Below the pieces are notes generated by a model, which was not told where the DNA came from, did no database searches, and saw nothing but the letters and a program-made list of their open reading frames with translations. From contig CM024189.1 in the NCBI GenBank assembly GCA_013433145.1, forward strand, positions 2,232,001 to 2,296,000: a stretch of 64,000 nt of DNA, given 5' to 3'. Shown one piece after another: positions 21,474 to 33,318 of this stretch (positions are counted from its first letter, which is position 1; each line of letters opens with the position of its first letter). A program made the position numbers and the translations under genes. The stretch comes from Ascaris suum. Its lineage: Eukaryota; Nematoda; Chromadorea; Rhabditida; Ascarididae.

Positions 21474-23359
21474 GAGGAATTGACTGTGAACGACGATGCG
21501 TGCTCAGTACACTGTTTGCATGAGTTTATCAGAAAGCATCACACACGCCACCTTCGTATCCCTACGCAGAAGCAGCTTCTTTCGACGACTCACATAATAT
21601 TTCATCGTTGTTCAGACCCCCTCTGTGCTTTTACCGCTAACATGCGTTGAATGTCTCTATAGAATCTATTTGATCCGAAAATGCGATAAAAGACCTTCGA
21701 ATATTGCCTTAGAAAAGTGAACATGCTAAATGTTTTTTACTTACAAGTAAATTTATTTATGGCGCTTGCAGTATCTCATACGGTTTCCCACTTTCTCGAA
21801 GCACTCGTTCTACTATGACGAACTACTCTGAGAACTTCAATTTTCGACTAGAAGAAATGTTCTTTATCGTATTTCGGAGGAACAAATATTTTCTCACGAA
21901 TCATTGATAATGAAATCATAACCTAAGATAAGAAGACTGGAACGGTGGAATTGCTTATGTGAATGAATTTAATCGCATTCCTAATTCCATTACAATTAGT
22001 GTTGTTAGAAGTATGAAGTGGAATTGCGATATGCATTTAATAATTATTACTCTGAAAGTTACAAGTTTAGCGGGCGTTGTCTTCTCATAATTTTACATCA
22101 TCAGGTATACGATTTTCGAGTTGAGAGTCAGCACCAGATAAGCCGGAGAGCATTACTCGATTGCAATTATGATGCCAACTTGCCTTATTCCTAAGTTTCT
22201 TCAAGTTTTTTTTTTCTAACAAACTATAATGACTCCAATTTTTAGCGCCTATTCCACTTCTTTTTCATGACAAAAGAATTCTTTATATATGAAAATGTAG
22301 ATTATGACATCCGTTCAGTTCATAGAAAAAACGAATTATATATGAAATATTTGTACAGGAAAATATTGCATAAAGAAATGCTTTGCTTACGAGCATTTGC
22401 TAGAAGTGACGTGACGATTGCTGTAAAGCGTAAACAATACGTTTCACATCTCGTCATCATGTTTTTATTGACGTCGAATTGATTCGGAGGATTATTGAAT
22501 TCATTAAATGTGACTTATTTAAATTCTTTACGTCAAATCAAATAGATGAACCTTGCTTTTTTGTTCGCCCATTGAAAAACCAATGATTCGCAACGATTCT
22601 TTCGTTTTTCGTTTTGATTACGTGTTGACGAACTCGAGGCGCCAGCCACGCATCTTTTAGGCTTTTACAAGTTTGTATTGCTATGTGTACATAGCAGGCT
22701 GTAGCGCAGTGTGCCGATCCATCAGATTTAATATAAGTTAGGGTCATTTAAATATGCTGAAAATTTTGCATATATTTTGATCCGTTCGATTCACAAGAAA
22801 ATGAATTATTTGTGGACGATTCATGCACGTTGGTTGAGTGGATCAATTGAAATGCAAAGCGTTAATTCACATTTTTTTTTTCTTGATAGCTTGCAAAACT
22901 TGTTGATTAGTGGAGTCCAATGCAAGAAGGCAATACATATCAAATAGATTGCACTCTCTTAAATTTTCCACCTTACCTGATTTATCTGGAAGAAGAACGA
23001 GCTAAAACTTGTGCAAAATTATCGCTGAATATGAGGTCAATGAGCATTTATCGAAATTTCTACGCTGACAGAGTGCAGTTTTTGAAATTTCAATCTCTTC
23101 ATTGCAATCGTTGCATCTGAGGGCCGTCTCGCATCTCTCGAGCGCACATAATTGAACTTTAAAAACATTTCATACACAATGCTTTCCGGAAGGTCTAAAA
23201 TGTTCTCCATTTTCCCTTGTAGGTATTACATGTATAAGGATCGACGATTTGGAAGAAAGTGGAATGAAAAAAAAAATCTTACTGGTTATTATCGTGGTGA
23301 TAATTGCACCACGTGATAATCGAAAACATGTGTTTCGAAACGAATAGTTTCTTTTCTAT
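21474..23359. other. upstream region of channel gene, no confident gene
   Basis: AT-rich. Two plus-strand ATG frames (22267-22482 and 22920-23120, 71 and 66 codons) have no splice or poly(A) support and AT-biased codons, so I do not call them. The channel-gene promoter should lie within the first kilobase or so, but I recognise no element. Confidence 0.35.
23283..23322. other. imperfect inverted repeat
   Basis: attatcgtggtg and caccacgtgataat are near-complementary around a 7-nt spacer with a 2-nt bulge, and could form a hairpin. It lies just upstream of the small coding frame at 23360. Confidence 0.5.
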
Positions 23360-23632
23360 ATGTTCATCAGCCGAAAAAACGATCTGAAAAACGCTCGTAT
23401 CGTCAAATCAACTAGCACCAATATCCATAAAATATGCCCTGTGAAAACTATAAGCGAGACGGTGAAGAGAAATGTGTATGCACTTGAAAAGAGCGAAGTT
23501 ATAGGCGCCTTAGCTCAATCGGCAATTTGCACGACTAATGAAATTACGCCGTCAATAGCTTCAGCCTATACTTTGTCAATTCAAATGAATCAAAAAGTGG
23601 CGGAAATCCGCCATCACGGTTTTCATTCATGA
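23360..23632 (+). CDS. small protein or terminal exon, unknown function
   Basis: ATG at 23360 opens 90 codons to TGA at 23630-23632, with balanced codon use. The peptide is soluble and Lys/Ser/Thr-rich (STSTNIHKICPVKTISETVK; ends EIRHHGFHS). AATAAA at 23674-23679 lies 42 nt past the stop, a normal nematode spacing. A good acceptor, TTCTTTTCTATATGTTCATCAG, overlaps the start, so this may equally be a terminal exon beginning at 23372. No homologous family recognised. Confidence 0.45.
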   Translation: MFISRKNDLKNARIVKSTSTNIHKICPVKTISETVKRNVYALEKSEVIGALAQSAICTTNEITPSIASAYTLSIQMNQKVAEIRHHGFHS

Positions 23633-23673
23633 TTCATTTTGCATTATACAAACGTTTTCAGGATAGAAAAGAG

Positions 23674-23679
23674 AATAAA
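23674..23679 (+). terminator. poly(A) signal AATAAA
   Basis: Canonical hexamer 42 nt after the stop of the 23360-23632 frame. Confidence 0.45.
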
Positions 23680-26378
23680 TTTGCAACTTTTTTTTTGTAG
23701 AAAATTATATTGAATTGAGAGTTTCAAAGCATTTCTATGAGTGTCACTTTTCGAGAATATATAATCATCGAAATGTGTATTTATAGTTTTTAATTTTAAC
23801 AGGAATTTTTACTTCAATTTTAAAAAGCATATAACAATTCCAGGTATTATTAGGCTTATGTTTTTTTGTTGCTGCACATATATTACATTTGCAAAATTGA
23901 AATGCGATATTTGATTCAAGAAAACAATTACTGATACGATTTGTTGTTTGTTTGTGGTATTGGAACAACGCTCTCCAACGTTCGTGATTACGAGCATCAA
24001 AACGTCAGTGACATTGCTGCATTTCTTCGATGATCACGTAGTTATGCGCAATGTGTTATGTGAATTGGCAGAACTAGAGCGACGATACAACCTATATAAT
24101 TAGGTACTCCAATGTTGCACACATTGCGATATCTTTAGCAATTTCGTGATACATAGGACCTGAGCGTGCTGCGCAAAACATGGCATCATATCTAATCGGT
24201 AATATTATCATGGCCGGTTCGGGATTCTCTTTCTCCCCTTCCCCCCCCCCCCCCCCATCTTCATTATATAAACAAATAAAAATTTTTCATTAATTATCTA
24301 TTCTCACCTGGTGCGTACGGCAATAATAATAGTCTGGATAGGGAAAAATATAGCATTTTAGGATTTTAGGATATCAATGTAATCCCCAAGGATGTGAAAA
24401 TTTTACCAATTTAATTGTCATAGCACCTTGAATTCAACCGTTGTTGCGACGTTTACATATATGCACCACATTTAAGCTCCATATACAACGCTATATATAG
24501 CTACAGTTGAAATAAAATGCCAAATAAAAACTTTTTCATAGCAAATCGGATTAAATGTGTTTATGTGCTCTTAGAGATACATAGGTAAAACAAACCCATA
24601 ATCAAATAATTTAATGTGTAATAGGTGAATCGCTAACTTTTAGGCAATAGGAATTTTGCTAAACTCTTCTAATGAGTACAACAACGATAAAAATTTATGA
24701 TGCAAATTTTTCGAGACGCTTCTTCTAGTTAATTAATCAAGCAAGAGAATAGAACGTTGCTAGCATATGAAGTTTTCTGTTACTTCCTTGTTTGCATCAA
24801 ATTTGCTCTAATATGAGCAAAATATGAGCAATTTATGTCGCTTTTGACGGCAAGATCTTATCGAACGAAATACCGGAGCATATCAACTTGCATCATGAGT
24901 ATCATGTTATTTTCTTCTTCACCTGCTTTCTTCCAGAGATAAAAAGAGACTTGATGGCTTAAAAAACTGCGATCTCACACCTGTTTCTAAGTAAAATCTC
25001 TTTTGAGAAAACCTCATCCTAATATTTCAAAAAGTGTAATTTTTTGGGGAGAGGGAGGAGGGAAACGGAGGGAGAGGTTTCGATAGTGTTTAACTCAAGA
25101 GCATTTGTTTAGCGGTTACATAAAATCGAGCGATGCATGTGCACACTTTTTAGTTGCATTCATTTTTTCTGAACGAATATTCTAATTTGATATAGTGTGA
25201 AAAGCAAAACACCAGTGATAAATTCTTAGGGCGTACTTCCTTCGTTGAGTGATTTGCGACTTTTCACTAAAATCACTTCTACTGCTTTAAATCATTTCGC
25301 ATGTGTTTGCGCTAATATATTTCAGCAATTAATTCTCTCTTTTTTCTTTCTATGATCAAATATTTTAGTTTGTCCTTTATGTAACAAAATCAGCATAAAT
25401 CAAAATTTTAGCACGGATACTTCAACATATTTCATGATTTTTTTCAGTGGCAAAAAAAAAAACTTCACTAACAGAAAATTTTCCCCATAAAGAATTTTCA
25501 CATTTCTATAAGTTTTGCATGCTTATGCGCTTGTTATCGCTAAATTATCCATTGAACGTTTGTCTAAAAATTCACCATGAAAATGATTTAAGATAAAATG
25601 TTCTTTTTTCGTACGGATAACATATAACTTTAAATCATATGATTTCATTTGTGAGTTTCGGCAAATCATTTCTGGATCATACGTGCAAAGTTGCAAACTC
25701 GATTCACATTTTCGGTTCTGCAGTTAACGAGTTTACGGTAGTTAATAAGATAGGTAATTGAGATCGTTTTCAAACTCTATCTAAGCACACTAGAAACGCT
25801 GTTTGGAAATGGGACTGGATGAGGAGTATTCGCTGCTGTATTTTTGGAAGTGACTTTTATGGCAAATCAACGGAATTTAAGAATAAGAGGTTTCAAAGAT
25901 GAGGCAAGAATTGTATCACTTCTATTATTTTGGTGTATTTTAGGCTACACTGAACTAAAATGCTTCTAAAAATTTTATCATTTAATATTATAAAGTATTT
26001 CAATTCGTTGTTGTTTGAAAATTGATTTTTGAGTTTTTATGAAGTTCGTATTGGCATATATTCTTCCAGGTTTCTTTATTCGGTGTTCAACTATCGCTTC
26101 TTGCAACTGTTATATGCTTTTTCCATTCAACTATAAATTTGCTCATCGAATAGCCATTTAAATACGCTATTCACAGAAACATTAAAGAGCATTGAAGAGT
26201 ATCCTGAATCATATTTCCGCTTCGTGAATCCTGATGATCCCTCTAAAATGCAATTGTTTAATACTAACATCATGTATCACCGCAGTCAATGTTTGGATCT
26301 TACTTCTCAAATTGGATAGAGAACCATTCTACTTACAATAGATCTACTACACTTTAGCATCACCGTTTAAAAGTTAAA
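23680..26378. other. AT-rich intergenic region
   Basis: I see no exon or protein motif here. It contains a C-run at about 24240-24257 and a purine tract near 25047-25078. It is otherwise featureless. Confidence 0.4.
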
Positions 26379-26631
26379 TCAAACATTGGCATAGAAGCAA
26401 AAAGCTTGGATCTTGCTTCCAAACCGAGCGAGCACTTTATGCATAGAGATAGCGCCAAAGTCGCTAGGGGTGTGGCGCATAAAGAACCTGAAGACGTTGT
26501 GGTCGGATCGCTTGCACTTGCTGGATGTTGGTAGTGGTGTTTTTTTTGCGCCCCACTGCGGCTTTATTCTTGGGATCTGGAACAGTGAGGCGATGTGTGC
26601 ATTGAAGGATGCACTGGCTTCTACATTGAAG
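26379..26631 (-). pseudogene. ORF disrupted by the BEL/Pao insertion (3' part)
   Basis: A GC-rich minus-strand frame runs from 26631 to a TGA at 26381-26379. If the element and one GCGTC copy are removed, it continues in frame from ATG GAC GC at 34727-34720, giving 86 codons. The peptide is globular-looking, with SLFQIPRIKPQWGAKKTPLP and RFFMRHTPSDFGAISM, and contrasts with the AT-rich neighbourhood. I do not recognise it. It could be a host exon or another mobile element's gene. A donor-like AAT|GTTTGA at its end leaves open that it is only a first exon. Confidence 0.45.
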
Positions 26632-26636
26632 GCGTC
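26632..26636. repeat. target-site duplication, left copy
   Basis: GCGTC, identical to 34720-34724. Confidence 0.85.
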
Positions 26637-26872
26637 TGTTGCGCCGCACGAGAGTTGACGTGATTCCTCCGCCGTCCCTCCTCGACTGAATGGTCGCCTC
26701 GCTTTTATAGGGTCGCTCAAATTCGTCGTTCCCATCCACACTTGCTCTTAATCTTGATGGGGATGTTGTTGGTTAGCGCTTTATAAAGTGTGTTGGGAGA
26801 GTACTCGAAGTCTTAGTCACGTTGTTTTGACTTTGGCTTTCGTGAAATTGTGCATCGCAGATTGCTTCGATA
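26637..26872 (-). repeat. 3' LTR
   Basis: 236 bp. It starts TGTT at 26637 right after GCGTC. The copy holds a 7-bp insertion (agagttg-like) and lacks two T relative to the 5' LTR. A tttatag promoter-like motif (26702-26708) is conserved in both LTRs. The inner side is preceded by only a short GGGAG purine run, so the polypurine tract is weak or degraded. Confidence 0.9.
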
Positions 26873-26891
26873 CTCCCGGCCGACATTCTCG

Positions 26892-28732
26892 TTATTTACT
26901 GGTTGCACTGCTTGGCGTAGAGCTGGCTATTGTCGATGTGTCGTTCGTCTTCTGTTCGGTTCGTTTTCGTGCCGGCATTCTTAATGGCGTGTAGCTTCCG
27001 TTCAGAACTGGGTGTTGAGATCGACCTTGGTGAGACGCAGAGTCGAAATTTGTCATCGATTGAAAAGGACATGATTTCATGTCGTTAGATTGGGGCTCCC
27101 CCGCAGTTTGAATGTCAGTTAGCTTGACCATCACTACGTTAGGATTCCGCCTGTCGCATCCTATATGTCGGCATTTTTTCGTTAGGGTAACTGCAAGAAT
27201 AGTGAGCAGTAGTATGGCTCCGCCTGCGGTAAGCCATTTCCATTGGTTAGTGATGGAATCGCGTGCACTTACAATATCTTCGGTTGTTGTTTCTATATCG
27301 TGGCCCAGTTCATGAAGTAGCTCTTCTGCTGAACTCCGATTTTTTGCCACTTCTTTCGTTGAATACAATCCCGGGTCTCGAAACTGCGCATTTCCAAGGC
27401 GGTCTACAGCGAGCTAAGCAGTTGGATAGAAATGTCCGTTGAATGCTTTGCATTGAAGATGAGGTGGGGGCTAGCTCCGGAAAGGGGCAGGGATTTACTG
27501 CAGTCATCGTTCTGATGTGTGTAGGAGGCCCTTTCCAGAGACATGGTGCTTTCCTTGAGCTGAGAACGACATCATAAATACGTGGTATGACAAAGGCGGC
27601 CGTTTGACCGTTTGTGACCGGAAGCCATTCAAAGCATTCCCCGTCGCGTTGGTGGTTCTCGTGGACCTCGGTAGCTTCAATTTTTTGACATTTCGATACT
27701 AGTAGGGTGTCTCCTACATATAGAGCAGAGACATCTGTTCTTTTGAGTAAGAGTCGTGCCTGCCGCCGCCGTTGGATCCGAAATGCTGATTCACTGTACT
27801 AGGCTAGTGAACTCGTTTCTGCTAATACACCACTGTATTGCGTTATGTCGCGCCTGTACGTCGTAGAGGTATTGTAATCGCACATTGATTTGATCCCGTT
27901 GGTTTTCGACACGTTCTATGAGGAGCGGTCTACTCCCGTCGTTCGACTGATCTTTCATCTTGTCGCGATCATTATTTGTGACAAATGAAATGATGACATC
28001 GTTCTCCATGAGAACTGGATGGGCAATTCCACATGTGTCCGCGAGATTCGGTACTATAGTTGTCCGGATGAAAGCTGTCTGGAGGGCGTGGATAAATACT
28101 TCGTCAGCTGACACCTGCGCCATATATGTGCCTTTGTAGCTGTAATGGCAGCGGTGCTGAAACTCAGCATAGTCCCAAATGATTGTTTCATGAGGAGTGA
28201 AACAGTGGTTTTGGCGAGGCATGCAGCCAGCCGTTCGTGTGAACTCAGTAAGAAGGTTGCTGCCGTCAAAAAGAATTGCTTCTCCATATTCCAGGACGTA
28301 GTTAATGGTTGATTCGCAACGTTCAAAAAATCCATAAGAGTATTGCACCGGATATGCAGTCGTCCATTTGTGCGCTAGATCTGATCGTTGAAGAATATGT
28401 GGCCTTAATCGTTTTTCTCGTTGCATCTGTTGGCAGTCAGTGAGAGGAATATTATGCATAGAGTAAGTGTCGTTGACTACTTGTAGGCTCCAGCGGAGAA
28501 ATGCCCACGTGCAAACTGTACGCATAAGCTGAGAGCAGTAGGTAGCGTTAACCGGTACGAGTCGCCTTTGATAGAGAGCTACACGATGTGTTGTCCAACG
28601 GTCCAGCGCTCGTACGGTACAATTGATTGGTCGAGGAAGTCGAATGAACACCCCAGAGTGTTGATAAGGACAGATTTGCACTTGCATTGATGCGACTCCT
28701 GATAGTCCGATCACAGTCAGAAGTGCTAGCAA
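26892..28732 (-). pseudogene. env-like third gene of the BEL/Pao element
   Basis: It starts at 28732 with a hydrophobic signal-like segment, followed by a 313-codon Cys-containing ectodomain with several N-x-S/T sites (such as NCTV, NATY and NDTY). A middle part (about 27790-27380) and the C-terminal part (27368-26892) are in other frames, showing frameshifts. The last part has one transmembrane helix (WLTAGGAILLLTILAVTL) followed by KKCR and a cytoplasmic tail of about 90 residues. The layout fits a class I or II envelope glycoprotein. I could not assign its viral ancestor. Nematode Cer and Tas env genes are thought to come from phlebovirus-like and herpesvirus-like sources. It is broken here. 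Confidence 0.7.
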
Positions 28733-29242
28733 GGAAAATGATGATTTAGGATAAAATTAACCTAGCACGCTGTATTGGTGGTTGGCTGTTGTTGACTGCG
28801 GGTCATGCTTCGTGTAATTCTTTTGCTAATGAAGGCCAGCTGTGGATCGTCGGCATTCTTATCAGAATTACATAAACGGGCAGTTTTCCCGGGCTGACTT
28901 CTGTTTGTTCAATTTCATCCGACGACATTTCGAGAGGGTACACTGTGCAATAGTGCGTGGGAAGGTGCGTTCTGAGGAACATTTGACTCGAGCGGTTCGT
29001 ACTCTGTTGTCTGCTCCTACTGGGACCTCAACGACTTTTGCCAGGCGCCAAAAAGCCCGAGGAGCGGTTGTATTGCTAAGAAGAAGTATTTCTCCTACTC
29101 GAGAAATTCGATGCTCTTGAAGTCGCGGTCCTTTGTGGTAACGCAGGTCGCGTTCTCGGAGGTGAAGATATTCACGAGACCAAATCTCCCAAAATTTATT
29201 CCGGCATTCCTGAGCCTTACTCCATTGCTCGAGAAGCTGCTG

Positions 29243-30007
29243 TCATGTATTGGGAGGTTGTGGGTTTAACTCCGGGTCCTCATTTGTTCTTTCAACGTGG
29301 ACCGATAAATGTGCTCTAGGACGCAAGTAGTCGATGGGTCGAATGACTTGAATATCGTCGCTTTCAATGTATGTTATCGGCCCCTCATTGAGAGCTGCCT
29401 CCACTTCGGCAGCGAGTGTTCGAAGTTCTCCGTTGCTTAACAGACGGCGTCCTACAGACCGACGAAGACATGTTTTTGTTAATCCCACCAATTGTTCATA
29501 GACTCCTCTTTTCCAAGGTGCGAATGCGGTGATGAAGGTCCACTATACTGAGCACGCATCCGGTATGTCCTTCAAGCTTTCTGCCGCGAGTACCATGTTG
29601 GTGCCGTTGTTGGAGATTATTTCTCGTGGGAGTCCTCTCCGTGCTATGAAGCGTCGCGGACATTCTACCAGGCTGAGGGCTGATAAATCTTCAGCGATTT
29701 CTAGGTGCACCGCGAGCGTTACCAGACATGTAAATAAGGCTATCCACCGCTTCGTAGCTCCAGTTTCTGAGAAAACATGTATAGGTCCTAGCAGATTACC
29801 TGTACAGTCGAAAGCGGGTGCGGGCTGCACTTGTGCCGCTGGAAGAGGTGGCATAGGCGGAAGTGCAAACGGCTTTGCTTTCCAACGTCGACATTGGAAG
29901 CAGTGATTAGCGATGACGAGTCTGACAGCACGGCGTCCGTGAGGTATCCATAGCTGTTCTCGAAGGCGTGACAAGGTTGCTGGTGCTCCATCATGAAAGA
30001 TGGACAT
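29243..30007 (-). pseudogene. BEL/Pao integrase
   Basis: The zinc-binding domain is visible (LREQLWIPHGRRAVRLVIAN then CFQC). The catalytic core has the first Asp (FDCTGNLLGP), but the second site reads ISNNGTNM where the family has SDNGTNF, an Asp to Asn change. The Glu is present in GVYEQLVGLTK. An in-frame TAG near 29541 separates the last two. The tail 29491-29243 (NEGPITYIESDDIQVIRPID) is the usual C-terminal region. Confidence 0.85.
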
Positions 30008-30144
30008 ATGCTCACGGAGGATGAGTAGTTGTGTAAGTCGATGATTTTAGGGTAAAAAGATAGGGATTGTTCGGATCGCGGTATGGCAGTATCTGAGAGG
30101 CGACCACCACAACGCTACAGTCCAGTTTCATCTTTGCGAAGATC

Positions 30145-30549
30145 CTAGCGAATAATATCTTTAATGGATAGTGAGTTACTTTGAGCCTGACGCAGGAGGC
30201 AGTTGCGAGCGATAAAGTGGTCCTGAGCAGTGATTGGATCTTGGTTTGAGAAATTTTCAAGCCATGTAGGTGCTGATTTATGGATTTTGCTAAGGAAGCG
30301 AAACGCCATTATGATAGTTCCTACGAGCCGAGTCAAACTACTGAATCGATCCATATCGATAAACGTAAATGATTCTGTTGGCGGGTGAAGAGTAACTGTT
30401 ACCACTTGGGTGAAAGGGTTTTCAGCTATTTGCAGTGATTCTTTGGATCTGGCTATGTTGTGAGTTGGTCGCGATGGGCTGTTGGGCCAACTGTCCTCAC
30501 TGTTGTTAAGCCATGAAGGTCCTTGGCACCATTTCTGTTCGTCAGCCAA
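30145..30549 (-). pseudogene. BEL/Pao RNase H-integrase linker
   Basis: 134 open codons with WCQGPSWL, the W..GP.WL motif that follows RNase H in Pao elements. Next comes a hydrophobic FSSLTRLVGTIIMAFRFLSK helix before the integrase zinc finger. Confidence 0.75.
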
Positions 30550-30645
30550 GGTTCGGGGTGTTGCGCCTCTGGTAGCGAGGTCTGCGGCACCTTAGTCTCT
30601 TCGTAACATATCCACAGCTGACATTTGTCATTTTCTTGATTTCCT

Positions 30646-31242
30646 TTAGTCGATTTTGAACGAAGCGCGGAAGCTTTTCAGTGGCTGAAGATTTGATCCA
30701 TGCAAGAGCACGCTTACTGTCCATATAGTTCGTCGAATATCCCCGAGATTAAGCTGCTGGGTTAAGAATTTAGTGATACGGAGACTTATCAGGACGGCTA
30801 ATAGCTCCAGGCGTGGAGTTGTCAGTCGTTTTAAAGAGCACAACCGAGATTTTGCGTAAATTAGAACAGTTTTGTTGTTCCCTTTCGCATATGCAACACC
30901 AGTATATGCGCGGTTAGAAGCAACAACAAATACGTGGAGCTCGAGTGGGCCTCTCGGTAAACGTCGTGGTAATTCGAAAGATAGTATAGCCCAGTTTTCC
31001 TTGAGATAATTCCATTTTTGAACGTGTGGTTCGGCCACTTCCTCATCCCACTCTGATCCTTCTTTAGTAATATCTTGTAGTAGTATTTTGAATGGGAGAA
31101 TTATTGGTGATAAGTATCCCAACGGGTCAAACTGTTGAGCAATAAACTGAAGAAGTGATCGGTCACTTGGTGGAAAGACGGTCACTTGGTGGAAAACGCG
31201 TTTTCGTTTTGATCGTATCTTCCACCGTATCCCAAATGACAC
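30646..31242 (-). pseudogene. BEL/Pao A17-like region and RNase H
   Basis: 198 codons in a new frame relative to the RT. It contains FDPLGYLSPIILPFKILLQD, the Pao peptidase-A17 hallmark, then an RNase H fold segment ending LTTPRLELLAVLISLRITKF. This Pao-family signature separates BEL/Pao from Gypsy and Copia. Confidence 0.85.
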
Positions 31243-31267
31243 CTAGCGCCTTGATTTGAGAGTTGTT

Positions 31268-31960
31268 TTAACGATCCTCTGGTGCTAATATGGCATTTGC
31301 TTTGGTACTGTCCGACTGCATGTCTCGGAGATTCATGCACGCGTCCGCAAACAGTTTCTTTGCTTCTCGGTAAGCCGTAATTGCTTCCAGTTCAGAATTA
31401 GCAGTAAGCAATACGTTATCGACATGAATATTGTCGGCTATGCGTGAAGCCCACGGAGAATTTGCGTTTTGTAGGTGATGCTTAATAGTGGCTGCGAGTA
31501 TGAATGGAGAGCTCACTGCTCCGAAAAGCACTCCGGTGAAGCGATAGGTGATGATCGGACTTTTCGGTCCGATGGGTTCTGTCGGTTTATCCACCTAAAG
31601 AAACCTAGCGACTTCTCTATCTGTTGTATTCAGCTCAATTTGTAAGAATGCTTTTTCCACATCTGCTACGAGAGCAATACAAGCGTGACGTAAGCGACGA
31701 AGAAGTTGACCAACCAGGTCTGGAAGAAATACAGGTCCGCGTAGTAGATTGTCGTTCAGAGCTTGTCCGGCCGGGGCGCTTGCACTCGCGTCGTAGACAA
31801 TGCGCAATTTCTTCTTTTGTTCGTTCATACCGCTTGATGAGAAACATAGTGGACAAGAGGGCCAGTTGCACTAAAAGGAGCGCGTTCGATAACGCCTGCT
31901 TTAAGTTAGTGCTGAATAGTTTCATCGTAGAGACGCAGTCGTTCTGGCTGTCTTGATAAG
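31268..31960 (-). pseudogene. BEL/Pao reverse transcriptase
   Basis: Two pieces in one frame, 31828-31595 and 31594-31268, are split by an in-frame TAG that replaces a codon after VARFL. The first catalytic Asp is kept (LVADVEKAFLQIEL), as is the FGAVSSPFILAATI motif. The active-site Y-V-D-D is altered to H-V-D-N (NIHVDNVLL), losing an essential Asp. An upstream RT segment is frameshifted. Confidence 0.85.
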
Positions 31961-32157
31961 GAGCGTAGCAGAGATTGTAGCCGTCCAACACAAAGACCGT
32001 AATTGGTAGCCAGACGTGGATGAGCACTCTTCCTCGGCCTCGAGACGCTATAGCGACCATCCGGAAGTCGTCTGATGGACTCCTTAAAAGCGTATAGCGC
32101 TCTTTTGTCGTCTTCAATAGATTCATCAGGTAGGTCGATGCCTAGGGTATCGAGGGA

Positions 32158-32640
32158 TCACAGTTGCTCGATTGAGAGTTGGGCATTACCAACCAAAATA
32201 GCGCTGCCGCGGATAAATTGTGTTTGGCGATATTTGGCGTTGACCATTCCAGCACCTCCAATGAGTGGCCCAAGTTCTGAATCATACAATGTGAAGTTGG
32301 ATCGTAGGCGCTTGATCGCTCGCGGGCCTAATTGTCGAGATGAAGTTACACCCAATGAGGATATCGGGTTCATCGTCCTAAAGGGGAACGGGAAGCTCAC
32401 GGACTGATTTTCCCATAATTTTGGTAAATCTGATAAGGATACATGCGCGTGAAGAAATTTGGTCTTACTCGCGGTATCGTGTATGCTTTGAAGTGATGAC
32501 CGGTTCCATCTTGTAGTCGAATGTCGATCGAAACCTGTTCGCTTTTAAAGTGGTTGCCTTTCATATCTCCTACTCCGTGAACAATGAGTGGACTGCTTTG
32601 ACAAATAATCCTTGGCTTCCTTGATCGATGAAAACTTCTG
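32158..32640 (-). pseudogene. BEL/Pao aspartic protease region, frameshifted
   Basis: EVFIDQGSQGLFVK is readable around 32640-32600 in a frame different from the zinc knuckles. D-Q-G-S is the catalytic Asp motif of DUF1758-type proteases. A TAG soon interrupts it, and the downstream half (32158-32400) is in yet another segment with LGPLIGGAGMVNAKYRQT. The enzyme would have cut the Gag-Pol polyprotein. Confidence 0.7.
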
Positions 32641-33228
32641 CTGTCTTCGTTGACTGAGGGAATAAGGGATTATAGACCCTTGCTGTTTGCCACAGAAGTA
32701 GAGCTGCTGGTGCCTTTTCGTTATTGGGCGTAACTGTCGCCACTGCGAATATAGCTTTGATGGTTCCGGCGATTCTTTAATCGGTTCGACTGCAGCCGCA
32801 TGAATTTGCATCGGTTTTTGTGGAGCATGTACTTGCGAGAGGCAAAGAAGCGTATTGTGAACTCCACCACACGATTGGCATTTGTTGTGTCGCGAGCATT
32901 CTTTAAATTGGTGATCCGGTTTGAGGCATCTGAAGCAAAGATGCAACTCTGCTGCGCGGGACCGACGCTGTTCCGGCGCAGAATAACAGGGACACTCTCT
33001 GTGGCAATGGAGATTGTTGCAGAAGGCACATGGCGTTGTCGGAGTTTGCTGTCGTTTACGGCCGATGGAAATGCTGTGTTGGTTTGAGTCGTTTTTGTGG
33101 GAATCCTTTCCCTGAGATAATCCTGTGAATACAAGTGAGGAATTTGTTCTTCGTTGCTGTCGGTAGCGAACTGGTGCATCTTTTCGATTAGTCGAATACT
33201 CATACTGAGGGTAGTACGGTTTTAACAT
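32545..33228 (-). pseudogene. BEL/Pao gag-pol, zinc-knuckle region
   Basis: Same frame as the upstream gag. Cys/His knuckles are visible: CFRCLKPDHQFKEC (C-x2-C-x4-H-x4-C), CQSCGGVHNTLLC, and an upstream CAFCNN..C...C. These bind RNA and chaperone primer annealing. The frame runs into a wrong-frame tail near 32640, where the protease should begin, showing a frameshift. Confidence 0.85.
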
Positions 33229-33318
33229 GAACTTGTCCCGACTGGCATTGTTCGGTCCGCTATTTCTATTGGTGCCGGAACTGGACTGATCAGAAGGTGG
33301 CGTTGTAGGTTGTAATGA

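Noticed and set aside
26379..26741. 120-codon minus frame through the 3' LTR
   Set aside because: An artificial fusion of LTR sequence and the interrupted flanking ORF; treated as two features.
28842..33087. Plus-strand frames inside the retroelement
   Set aside because: Antisense shadows of the minus-strand gag, pol and env genes.
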